A DNA stretch of 64,000 nucleotides from Dermatemys mawii (Eukaryota; Chordata; Testudines; Dermatemydidae), in contig ML677330.1 in the NCBI GenBank assembly GCA_007922305.1, positions 1,825,109-1,889,108 of the forward strand. The letters are read 5' to 3'. A program made the position numbers and the translations under genes. Below, one piece after another: positions 1-12,700 of this stretch. How positions within the stretch are numbered: position 1 is the first letter of the stretch; every line of letters starts with the position of its first letter. The notes under the pieces are model-generated. The model saw nothing but the letters and a program-made list of their open reading frames with translations, did no database searches and had not been told where the DNA came from.

Positions 1-160
1 CTCAACCAAGATCCCATTGTACTAGGACTGTGCAAACAAAGGAATAGGCAGTTCCTGCCCCAAAGACCTTATATTCTAAATAGACAAGACAGACAGAGTG
101 TAAGGGAAAGAGGTAGAACACACAGACAGAGTGAACAATGTGATAGCAGCAAATGTCGTG
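1..160 (+). repeat. SINE-like repeat (AGATCCCATTGTACTAGG type)
   Basis: Matches a common reptilian repeat whose text runs 'cccattgt-gctagg-ctgt-caaaca ... cagttcctgccccaaagacctta'. A second degraded copy is at about 45510-45700. It is cut off by the left edge. Confidence 0.55.
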
Positions 161-584
161 TTACTGCCATGATTTTGGGAGGGGAGGAATAATATTAGGA
201 GGGTTAGTTAGGAGAGGGATGGGTGAATGGATGGATGCTATGACTCTGCACAGAGACAGGGAGCTGGTCTGTTAAGTAAGGACTCATTTTACATGCTCAT
301 TTTTCTTACCACAACCATGCTTTATGTTTTGTGTGTGAACTGCCACACTAACACCAGAGCATGGGCCCATTCCAGTAAGCTCACTTTCCACTTGAGTTTT
401 ATGTTAGCTGTGACAGTTGTTTAATCGGCACATGACATTTTCCTACTCATGGTCCTGTAGCTGAGTTATGTCATGTCAGTGCTGGGAGCAGACTAGCCTG
501 GAATGTTTTCGCATTGTGAACTGATGCTAAACTGCTAGACAAAACTATAAAGTTCCTTTCAGCTATTTAAAAATATGATCTTAC

Positions 585-716
585 CATCAGCATAACAGGA
601 CCACTTGTCACTATCCAGAGTATAGCCAGGCAAACAAGAGCAGAGATAGGACCCTGGAACATTGACACAGGTTTGGCCACAGGTACCTAGACCACCTTCA
701 AGGCATTCATCAATAT
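585..716 (-). CDS. EGF: EGF calcium-binding EGF-like domain exon
   Basis: 132 nt. The acceptor is gtacttgtatttcag/ATATTGAT and the donor is TATGCTGATG/gtaagatc. It is a phase 1-1 exon of 44 codons, the classic unit for EGF-like modules. The peptide starts DIDEC (calcium-binding consensus D-x-D/N-E-C), has six cysteines with the normal spacing, and carries the C-terminal signature [14 protein letters not shown]. In spacing it is closest to the second EGF-like module of human EGF (DVNEC ... PGSYYC), which follows the first propeller. It could instead be an extra module particular to this lineage. Assignment to EGF is by strand and synteny. Confidence 0.8.
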
Positions 717-3700
717 CTGAAATACAAGTACATATAGGAGAATTCAGCAAGCAATACAGAACAAAATACAAAATGAAAGCATGTATGTGACTCAGCTAGT
801 CAACACTATAATGTGTAAACTACAGATTTTTAATCTGCCATTATTAAAAGAGTAGGATGACTATATAATATCACTAGCAATGGGTCTGTGGCTTTGCCAG
901 TCAAGTTTATGGCAAGTATAAGTGAGAGTGGGAGAATGAAGGTGTTTTGCTGAGAGAGTTATGTTGATTTGTGTGTGGATTGTGTTGTGCTGGGAGTGCA
1001 TGAATTTTTGCAGGTGGTGAATTAAGAGTGTGTGCTGCAGAGGGCATGTGTGTACTTGGGGTTATTGTGTGTGCTGGTTGTGTTGCTGTGTGTGGGTTGT
1101 GCTGTGTTGAAATTGTTGTTATGCAAACTAGCTGTAGAGTAAAGGTGGTGATTGGTTGTGTTACTTCTGATATCTCAATGGCCTAGAGGACACTTGGCAT
1201 GGCATAGATACATGCCTCTCTCTGCGCTGCATAAGTGTAACTCGTAAAGTCAAAATGGCTGAGAACTTCAAAACTGGAAAGTAACAGGCCATGAAACCTG
1301 ATGATATTTTGAACAGAAAGAACTCTAAGCCATGCTTGCAGCTATTTTCATTGCTGTACACTGATTCAACTGTCATTTTAGGCTTCAGAGTGGCCACACA
1401 GAATGACATTCCATTAATTATATTATATAGCTTCTTTGTTGCTACAAGCGGTTTGTTTAGTGATTTATTTGTACGGGACAAGCCAGGGAAATCCCCCTTC
1501 TATCTAATGACTATCTATCCATTGTAACTAACAACTCTCCATTCTAAACTAAAATTCAGTAGCTTCACAGACAAAAGAAATGTATTTTTCCACTGCTCTT
1601 GTTTGTTTCTGAGGTTGGCATTATAATTTGCTAAATGAATTTTAGCAGCTGCCTGACTTCAGTGTTGTTCTCCCCGCTCACAACCTCCCCTTCTGCAGTA
1701 GGCTTCACAAAACATGCATGCATGCCCAGACATTCCCATTTCAAATTGGATCTAGTACATATGGGATTCAGATGAGTCTTGCATAGAAAATCAGACCCTT
1801 TGGGCAACAAGCCCAAACCAAACTCCAGTCCAAATGCTGACTTCTAACTGACAGATTAGTCTAGAGCCTTCAGGAATCAACAAAATGCTTGATGTATTTA
1901 TGCTATATTACCGGGGCTTGACGCAACAGCTACAAGAGTGAAGGACTTTTGGAAAATAAGGTCATTCCTGAAGAGCAGGTTTTATTTGGGGTATACAAGG
2001 GGAAAGGAGTTAAAAACTTAGGGACCACTCCTGCAAGGAGCACATCTGTAGAAATGCAGAGAGCCCTCAGTTCCGAATGAAATCAAATGCAGCTGATGGC
2101 AACACTCAGTAGGTGTTCAGCGCTTTGTACCATCAGGCAATTATGTATTTGTTAACATACATCAGAGGAAGCTAAATGGCAGAGACATATAAGATGCTCT
2201 TAATTGATGACTTTTACCCTGCATAAAATCTATTTTTCTGTCCATTTATGGAGGGAGAAAAAAGCATATCAAAAGCTTCTTTTGGGGGATTTATCAACAC
2301 CATAAGTACATGAATGTACACAAACAGAAAATGCAGTAAGACAGCATTTGAAAAAGGGTTGCAATTGATTGCAAGTAAAAAAGGACATTGAGTCCTGAAC
2401 ACATCTTTTCCTAAAAAGTCAGGAATACAGTTCAGAGAATTATAGTCACTGCATAGGTTGCTGAGGGTTTTCCTTCTATATTCCTGACCAAGACTTTGCA
2501 ACAACCAAACAAGAGAAAGCCTGGAGAATCTACCCCAAAATTTTAATTTTAGACCAGTGCAAACTGAAAGAGGGCTTTGGGAATTCACTGAATGCTGTGT
2601 GAATACTCTTATAGTCCAAATATGATCAAGAAAGCTCCTAGTCATGAATCTCACTATAACTGTAGAGAGACTTGATTTAAATTGTTTCAATAAAGGACAC
2701 ATCTATTGCAGTTATTCTCCAGATAACTCAAGAAACTGACCTTGATCCTTGCACTATAACGAAGGTTCAAGTTTTTCACAAAACTCACCTGCTCCTGAAC
2801 AATTTTTCCAATTAATTAGGTGGAGCAAACCCATATTATTTTCTATATTTTCTATCCTTTTTTAAATTGCAAATAAACTGCCTCACTTACATGGAAGTGA
2901 TACAACACAGATGATCTCACTTCCACTTTTATTGGCTTCTACATTCCCCTTCCTCAGTAATTTCATTTCAGCCACTACAGAATGTAACACTGCCCCAATG
3001 TCTTCAAGCACAAAGGCACCAACAGCAGATACTATAGAGGCAGCAACTTTCAGTGCTTCAGATATGTACAAATCAGAACCATCAGTATAAAGTAACTTAT
3101 GTTAGGAGGTGCTCCAATCCTTTTCTTGTCTGCTGGGCTGTGAAGGAAAAGCTGTTTCTCGGTGGGTGAAATAAATCAGGTTTACATTTTGAAACGTGGC
3201 TTCCCTTGGGACATGCACTACTGTGTGTGCACAAATCATTTTTGTGCACAGATTTCTCACAGTATCACTTCTCTGCACAAACAACAGACTTTACACATAC
3301 AAACCCCCGCTGTGTGTGCAAACTAAGCTCCGACTTCATGAAACTGGATTTTGCATTTGTAAGTTCTATAAATTGTGCAAATAAAGGATAATGCACCAAA
3401 AAGGGCAATTACAAGTGATTGTGTGCAGAAGTGAAGGCTGAATTGAGACGTTTGAAAACATAGCCAAGATCTAAAGTCATTTCCCCTTGTTCCCTTCAAA
3501 TTCTCTTTCCTCATTCTCAGCTTCACACCTTCTATTATGCCATCCTGCCCCCATGCTTTGAACCGCCTCCCACTTCTCTGGTGACAAGCAACTTTCTTTT
3601 CTCCTTAAAACAAACTCCTGGCATAAATCTCCAATATCTGCACCTATTGTTTACTAAACTGTTATTTGGTGTATTGTATTTCCCTGAGTTAGACAGCATG

Positions 3701-6700
3701 AACCTTACAGCAGTATGTACATGACTGTAAGGGTGCGGAAGACATTGTTACTGCGGAGTGCTAGGGCACTCTCACCCTCGACTCCAGGGAAGGAAAGAGT
3801 GCTCATTCCTCCCCCCAACTCCAGGGAATGAAAGGGTATTATAGTTCATGCTGCTGTTATTGGTTGCTGCTCTGTTATCACATACTTCACATGCCGGAGT
3901 TAACTGGTTTTCATTGCCTGCTTGCCTTGTGCAAAACTAATAAAACACCTGCTTGCATTATGTAATACTAACAAAATAACAATAAGGTATTAGTTATTCA
4001 TAAGGTATGTATAAAATGCAAATGTTCCTGTTATTTCTCTGCCTGTGTTCCCACGCGCAGTGGGCTTCATCCCGAGCATTGCTCCGATGCGTCAGGCTTT
4101 CCCCGTCTCAGTGGCAGCAACGAAGGAAGCTCCCGTTGCAAATGTGCCGCTTTTGCCTTCAGTAAACTCACTACTTCTATTCAACAGCTGTGTATGTGCC
4201 TCATTCCTACGGGACACCGAGTACCCTGCAACAATGACAAATAATAATAACTGAACATAAGGCCCAGCCCAAAAGTTCTGTAGCTGCCCAGTATAGAGAA
4301 AAACAAGAAATGCCTTCTACCGGTATATAAGCCTTTTACTCAAATATACAGTGAATGACACACCGGTGTGTTGTTATGTACAGATTGTTCAGAGCTGACA
4401 TGCAGATTGCCAACATGTTTAGCTGGCTACACAAAGGACTATGTAGCATAAAACAAAAGAGACCCATAAAACCATACTTCCTCCTGCTCTTTACCAATAC
4501 AAAATCTAGTGACAGAATCAGTGGTATCACTTTTTTATTATGAATTCATTAAATCTTCCCCATCAGTCACTGGACAAATTTACATATATTTTGTGCATAA
4601 TATTATGCTGGACGACATTAGCCCTAAAGATAATCCAGCCATCATCATAAGCGCTTAGGGAAAAACAGATGAGCAATGTACTTTGCCCTGTAGGTGAATG
4701 GACGCTCCCTTTGTCAGACCAATGGGAGAACTGAATTCCAGAGCCAGGGACACTCTACTGAGTAAGCCCTGACATTCAGATCTGGGAACTAGGAGCCAAA
4801 GTGTCTCACCTTGAAACGTGCTTAGCACAGCTCTAGAAGGCATGGGCCACAGGTGGTTTTTAAGACTACGTTTATGATCCCCCTGGATTCTGAGGCCTGT
4901 TAACTCCCTAGCGTAGTTACAGTAGCTTAAAGGCTTCTCTAATTTACACCCAGATGCCCAAATATGCTGTTCTGGCAACTGGAAATAGCTGGAGCAAAGA
5001 TTCACCTTGGCCATGCCAGACAGGACCCCTCCGCTAGGGGCTGAGTGTAAGGGGCACAGAACTGCTATTTTGGCTCTATATCATCTTTTACAGTGGAAGT
5101 ACTGCTGTTTGATTCCTTAAGTTCCCAACTGCAAAATGGGAGTAATAACTTTCCTAGATCCTGGGTTTGTTATGAGGATAAGTTCATTATTGTTTGCAAG
5201 GTGCTCACACACTACAGTAGTAGGGACTTCATAAGTCTCTAGCTAGACAGCTACTTTCTCAGGAAGCTTAATAATAATTATTATATATCAAGCCCCTCAT
5301 CTCAATTTTTTCTAAAAGTTATCTTTTGAAACATCATGTTATAGGATTGATTATTGACTGTAGTTTTTTGAGACAGATTCCTATCATGCTGTCCTTTTGT
5401 ATATCATTTAGCTCAGTATGCCTCCTTCGCAAACAAAGTCTTCCTTTCCTTATTCCTAAACCTCTACATATCAGTTATTAGCGTACCACATTGAACTCTG
5501 CAAAATGCTGCACTGAATGTCCCCTAAACTTCACAGTGTTAGGCCAGGTCAAGCGGATTCATTGTCCCTTCATGGCGTACATGCATTGAAATGAGTTAGA
5601 AAAAAAGAACAACCTCAACAAAAGCTTCCTTCCAACATGCTGCTAAACAGATTCTTAGGGTAGCTATAGCTATTAGGAAGCTGCATCCATAGGCAATTGC
5701 CTAGGGCAGCACGATTTGCGGGGTAGCTTTTAGCTGCCCTCAGCGGTATTTTGGTGGCAGCTCCTCTGAGGGTGGGCACCAGAGGTGAACACTGAGGGGC
5801 AACGCACCATCCGTAATTAGGGTGGCACTCCACAGCTTTCAGAGGCCAAGGCCGCTTCACTGCTTTGAACCGCCAGCGGCGATTCGGCGGCACCTCTACG
5901 AGTTTTTGTTTGTTTGTTATTGCTTCACTGCCTTGGGCAGCAAAACAGCTGACACTGGCACTGAAAAGAGAGAAAACGTTTCAAAGACAAATATTTACAA
6001 GTTAAGCTACAGTGAATTTCAATATTATTTTCCATCAAATATACAGCGCAAACACAAGCCTTTAGTCATTAAAGATAATGTTATTTGACATTAAATAAAA
6101 TGCCACACTACCACGATGTAAAAAAACAACAACTTTGTATGAGTCTGAGAATACAGAGCAAAAAGCTGATTTTAAATTCTTGGTGAGTAATCAAATATCT
6201 GTTCCAAAACCCTCTGAATCATGCAGTGACTTGTCTTATCCGAGTGACCACTTAACTGGACACTTTCAGTCTAGAGGGTCAAGAGCCAAACTACATCATA
6301 TTCCAGACATAGCAAATTAAGTACCAGTGAAAAGCACCTGTGAGCAATAGGTAAGACAACAACAAAAAGAAGTATTGGTAACTAATGTTCTCTCCCAGAA
6401 ACCAGTATTTCTGTCAGACATGACCAGCCATCATGTATACAATATAATTGATGACTCATCCCAGCACTGTAAATGGAACTTATCCTCTTGTTCTTCAAGG
6501 AATCGACTTTTGGTGGTGTATTCTCTCACAGGAGCACTGGGTGGGGGGGCGGGTTTTGTAGGTGAGTGTCACTCTCATTAGTATTAATGAGAGTGACTCT
6601 TGTAACTCCCATCTGTGCGAACTGGAACATTTGAGGGAATGCTAATGGGCTACAGGACCATTTAGCTCTAGTAAAGAAAGGATAATAAGAACCAACAGCT

Positions 6701-9700
6701 GGAAGATGAAGGCAAACAAATTTAAATAAGAAATTAGGCACAATTTTTTAACAAAGAGCATGATTAACCACTATCACGGGAAGTGGTGGATTCTTCATCT
6801 GCTGCTGCTTTCATATCCAGACTGAACGCCTTTCTGGAAGATGTACTTCAGTCAACCACAAGTTGTTAGGCTCAAAATAGGGGCAACTGGGTGGAATGTT
6901 ACTGCCTGTATGATATAGGAGGCCAGACTAGATGGTCTACTGGTACCTCCTGGCCTTAAACATGATGAATCTAAGAAATAGTTCCTCCAGGCCAGGACAC
7001 GCTGGCTGGTCAGGGTGAGGGAACTTACACTGCCTCTGTTGTATTTGTTTTGTGAACAGACAGGGAATTTCAGTATTTACCACTGTCAATCTGGCAGCTT
7101 TCATTGCCACCAAAGTTCACATGAAAAAGAAAATTCCACACATACACCCTGATGAGTGAACAAGCATCTTAACTGGAAGCATGCAATAGTTAAAGAACAA
7201 TTGTTGAATATAAAATCAGAGGCTTATTAGTAACCTACTTCTGCTATCAGAGAATGTTTATTACAATGGCAAAGATGAGAGCCAGCAGTACGCAGGGGTA
7301 CTACTGAATGTATTGGGTCTCTGTGTGTTCTCAGTGTATTGTAGCAACAATAGGTGATAGCCCAATACTGAATATGGTCGCTCCTCTCTGTGCAAAGTTT
7401 AAGAAGTAAAAAGGTTATTTCTAAACTCCAGAAGAAACTGATCCTAAAACTGCCCACCAGGTGCAACATTAGTATTCTCCTTCACCTGCAGTATTTGTGC
7501 CAAAGGGAAGTACTGTGGCCTTCCTGCACGGAGCAGCCTTATGTATCCCAGCAATAAGGAATGTGAACTTTTCCCTGTGAAAGAAATCGGCTTAGTGAAC
7601 ACAAAGGCTGTCTGCAGTGCTCTGACAGGCAGCTCTGAATAGAAGAATGAGGTGCTGCTCTGTACTCAATGACTTCTTTATGCAGAGAATGCCTTGAGAA
7701 TCAGTGAAAACGATGAATCATGTCATCGTGATGCTGGCAGTCCTCAATGCCCTTACACACAAATATTCCAGTTCATTGAAAGTCCTGAGAAATGTTCTTC
7801 TCAGAGAAGGTGAAGCATTAGCATGCTTGGCAGGGACGCAGAGAAGCAATGTGTGTGTGTGTGTGAAGGCTGTGAGTCAGAGTCTGCCTTCATTTACTTA
7901 CAGATGCAACCTCACTGAAGTTTGGCTCCTGTGGAATTCCACTGGAGTTTAGTTAAGCCCATTATATCTAGTCACCACCACAATTTTATCAATGAACACA
8001 AACATAAAATTCATTTGAAGGATGAAGAAAATCCCAGAGGTGATCTCTTATGCTAAAATTGTAGTGTTTAAAGGACTACAGAGAGCAAGAAATTAAAAAA
8101 GAAATTGCACTGCTAGGAAGGAGCAGCAGAAACCGTCATACCAATCGGAGACTGTAACCCAGACCTCTTGAGTCTTAGGCTGGTGGAATCTACGGAGCAG
8201 GAGTCAAAATGAATTCTAATGAATTAATTAAGCAACATAAATAAGTGTGCTGCTTGTCCATCCATAAAAAATTATGGGCCAGATTCTCAGTTCTACTTGG
8301 GTTACTGTGTGCCATTCAGACCTGAGGAGAAATCTCCAGTGGAAGGGAAACTCCCCACTGGCATAAAACTGCACAAGTTTCCCTTCACTCACCATGGGAG
8401 GAGAAGGCATTGGCAAAGCAGAGAATGTCATTTTGTTAGGGGAAGGAAGCAGGCAATTTCCCTATCCTCCCCAGCTCCATTAGGGACTGCATTGGTATAA
8501 GCCTAAGCAGATTCTCTAACTCATGCTGGAGTCTGCCAACCAAGAATGCGGGAGCCATAATGAGCTCCCTAATGTTCACCCCTCTACCTATGATCTCAGA
8601 TACAGTGGAGAATCAAGGCTAATATTTGTACTGGGCACTGGTAAAAAGACCCCAAGAGTCAGCTTCTTTAACATCCTCTGAGATGTGGACCCTGGACCAG
8701 CTTCTCTTGACGGATACACATTATGTCCAAGGCTATTCCAAATATATTCAATAATGCAGTGAGCTGTGAGAAGCTTGATAATTCTGCTAACTTTACAACT
8801 AGACTGCATCTACTACAGCACCCACAGCAATAAAGTACTTGTGGCCCATCTAAGAGACATGAGCAATACCCTGGTGATTCTTGCACCAAGGAGCTTATAT
8901 CTTCTTCATTGGCTCAGTAAAGCACCTAGCATACTTACAGGAATCCTGATTGCAAACATGTATATCACCTGTCCATTGCTCTCAGCAGGAAGGATGATCC
9001 AGTGGTTAGGGTGCAAGCCTGGAACCGGGGAGACCCAGGTTTAATTGCATTTATACTACATGCATATATTATATTGCTCTGCCATAGACTATTTGTGTGA
9101 CTGTAGGCAAGTCACTAAGGGCAGGTCCACACAACCCGCTGGATCGGCCAGTAGCAATCAATCTATTGGGGGTTGATTTATCACGTCTAGACTAGACGCA
9201 ATATATCGATCCCTGAGTGCTCTCTTGTCGACTCTGGTACTCCACCGCCATGCGAGGCGCAAGCGGAGTCGATGGGGGAGCTGAAGCAGTCAACTGAGTG
9301 CTGTGAAGACACCTCAGTAAGTCGATCTAAGTACACCGACTTCACCTACACTATTCTCATAGCTGAAGTTGCGTATCTTAGATTGATCCTCACTCCCCAC
9401 ACCCCCAGTTTAGACCAGGGCTTTGTTTCTGTGTGCCTCAGGCTCCCATCTGTAAAATTGGGATATAATAGCACTGTCCTACCTCATAGGAGTGAGGCAA
9501 GGAAAAATATATTAAAGATTGGGAAGTTCTGATATACTATGATAACAAGAGCCACGTAAGTATGACACAGAGATTATTGATCCTTTGACTTTTTCAGTGG
9601 AGTTAGGCCAAGGAGGTGGTGTTTGGATCTGAAAGCAGAGTGAATTTAGGCTTTGGTTTGGGTATGAAACTGAGTCAGGTTTTGGGCTGAGTGTTGATGG

Positions 9701-12700
9701 TGCAAAAATCTCTCAAGCTGCTTTTAAGGGTTATCAACTGAAAATGGCAGAAATCTCACAAAGGACTGGTCTTCGCTAGGGCAGGGGATCGACTGCAGAT
9801 ACGCAACTTCAGCTACGTGAATCATGTAGCTGAAGTTTGCGTATCTGCAGCCGACTTACCTCCCGTCCTCACGGCGAGGGCAGTCGGCGGCGCGCTCCCC
9901 CGTCGACTCCGGCTTACTCCTCCGAGGGAGCTGGAGTTCCGGAGTCGATGGGGGCAGCGCTGGCAATTGATTTATCGTGTCCTCACAAGACGCGATAAAT
10001 CGATCGCCATAAAATCGATCTTTCCCTGTGGTAGTGAAGACAAGCCCAAAGGGAAACTGTACTCATTAGGCTTTTTCAATGTCGGACCCAAATCTCAAGA
10101 GTGTGGTCATGTCTGGGCCAGAACTAGCAAACAGGCTATTTTCAATTTGAGGATGGATCAGGAAAATAAACTGTAAAGGCAAGTTAATATCTAGAGAGTC
10201 AGATCAAAAGCCCTTACAGATGTTCTGAGTCAAACATCCAATTTTGATGCATCTCTACTAGAGCTGTGCGCGTAATCAATGTTTTGGTTCACTGGCTGAA
10301 CTGAAAATTTTTATAAAATTGTTTCAGAGCAACATGAAATGAATTTTTTTCAAATTTTTTGACCAGCCAAAAAAGTTTAAAAAAATTGTTTTGGGTCAAA
10401 CAAAAACCATTTCATTGAACCCAAAATGCAGGTTTATTTTTGAGGGTTTATTTTTTAAAATAAAATTGAGCTACTATTCTAAAAAAAAAAAGTTATTCTG
10501 AACTGAAATGCTTCATTTCAAAAACACCAATTAATTGTGTTAGTTTTTTTAAAAAAAGGTTTTTTTGTTTTTTTTGACCAAAACAATTTGGCAAATTCAG
10601 CAAGAATTCATTAAATGTTTCAGTCAACCTCAATCTGTATTTTTCCTCACAAAAAGTTTTGTCTGAAAAATTTTACCCACTTCTAATCATTACTTTCCAT
10701 ATTTTTGTTACTGAATGCATTGTTAATTTTATTATTATTATTAGCTTGCCTTTTTTCAAGGTAAATCTATTTTTGCTCCCCCCCACCATTTTTTTAAAGA
10801 GCTCAGCGCTTTCTGAAAATCAGGCCTTTTTAAAAGTGTCTCAGCCTAGATACCTAAAATCTGAGGAACTCAAAATCACTGGCCACTTCTGAAAATCTTG
10901 ACATAAGACTGGACACAACACTAACGCCTTCTACTCCTCACCAAACAAAATACTGATGAGGAAAGCTAAGATGGAATGAAGCTATAAGCCTGACTGACCT
11001 GTCCGTAGTAAAACACCATCCAAAGCTCCTTTAGACAAGAAATGTTATCCCTGAAGTCAATGTGAGTTGAGAGCACTTGTCACCTTCCAGGAGAAGGCCC
11101 GATGAGAGGTGTGATATTAGTTTCCAATATCTTCTGGTTACTCCTTGTTCATACTTCATTTTCAAAGGTACTCTAATTTTTAATCCATAAAGGTGGTATT
11201 TTATTCAGATAAAGCCTGAAGCAATGCCCATTGAAGTTAGTGGGAGTCTTTCAACTGACTTCAATGAGCTTTGGATGAGACCCCCATGGAAAATGTCTTC
11301 TGTTGAGTATTTTCAAGATTCCCATCAAATAGCCTATCATGCATTATGAAAGTGAAATGTTTAGCTAGCACGGATGGCGGAAAGTTATTAAACATAAGCA
11401 AACAACTGCAGTAGCATATGTATTGCAATTCTTTCAAAAATATAAGTGATGCAGGTAAATGATCATCTACTGTGCTGGGAATTAAAACTCCTCTAGAAAC
11501 CTGACGCTGGGTATACATTCTGACTGTGGTACAAAGGAGCACAATGCCAGTATGGCTGAAACTGCGTGTGTGCGTGCGTGTGTGAGAGAGAGAGAGAGAG
11601 AGGTAATTTCCACTCCTCGATCTGACTAGGTGCTTCCCTAACTACAAGGGTTCAAGGCCTAAAACCATTCATTTTTTGTAAACGGTGATATAACTTTATA
11701 ATGTACAGTATAAAGTATATAACATGCACCTCCTCCCCAACAGCTGAGAAGATTTCATCCAGGGACCGAATAAGCCCTTGTTTTGGTCTCCCTGTCTTTT
11801 TATGACTTGTTCCCAATAATCTATGGAGTTCTGGGCTCTGTGGCCCCTCCCTCGCTTGAAGGGGCAGGGCAGTTCATTGATTTGGTGGGTTTGTTCACCA
11901 ATCCAGGAGTCAAATAAATTGCCTTAAAAGCTATTTTAAACACATTTAGGGCAGGATTATGATAACTTTACCTTAAGTAGCACCTTTATCTTTGAACATC
12001 CCTTGCAATCAACAGAACAATTCAAGGAGTAAAGTGCTACAGTGTGAATAAGGATATCACAAGCTAGCCCTGAATCAGTAGTAATAATATTTAACAACAA
12101 ATCTAGAAAAGCCTGTGTTCTTTCCGATAAAGAGAGAGCTGCTGCAAATAGCACTAATCATAGAGTTGTTGCCTTCTCATTTTGGTGAAGGCCTTTATGG
12201 CTGATGTGATACTGATACTTTAACAGGGAAACAGACAATGTCAGGAGCACTGATTAATAACTGGTATATGTGTTATGACCTACAGGTGACAAAGATGTTT
12301 ATTGAGCCCTATCCCACATTGTCATTGTTCACAGTTTGCCAGTAAGAGTCATGAGACCCACTCTCCACATTTGTCTCCTCAGTTGCCTTCAACATCTGCC
12401 CTCAGCTTCCCAGCATGTGTTTGCACAGCACCTTTTATTTCCTAATCAGATCTGAGTAATTATTGCAGGGACTCAAGCATTAATAGTTCTACACTCACAC
12501 AACCAAAATCTTGTGTCAGAAGAAAACAAAGAGAAGGATTTAAAAGATCAAAAGCCATTCCACATAAGTGTTGTTCTTCACTGCTGTGCACTGTGCCAAA
12601 TTCTGCCCTCAATAACACCCACACAACACCAATAGGATATACCTGAGGGCAGATTCCAGTCCATTTCATTTCAATGTCCATATATGCTGAACAACAACAT

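Noticed and set aside
2214..2702. 162-codon minus-strand open frame in the EGF intron
   Set aside because: No recognisable domain, no splice-site support, and composition typical of AT-rich intron sequence.
2789..2860. Strong donor AGGAGCAG/gtgagttt on the minus strand with [11 protein letters not shown] upstream, considered as an EGF exon
   Set aside because: No acceptor with a pyrimidine tract is present and the peptide does not fit an EGF propeller or EGF-like domain.
7227..7480. Minus-strand text FFWSLEI preceded by NVA, resembling an EGF propeller blade
   Set aside because: The two pieces are in different frames with a stop between, the rest has no similarity, and no splice sites fit.
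8985..9050. Possible tRNA gene (A-box and B-box-like motifs)
   Set aside because: It continues into the SINE body and cannot fold as a full tRNA, so it is the head of a tRNA-derived SINE.
10971..11045. Short [15 protein letters not shown] peptide with a GTCAGT donor, considered as an EGF propeller piece
   Set aside because: The surrounding text is that of a dispersed sauropsid repeat and the candidate exon is far too short.
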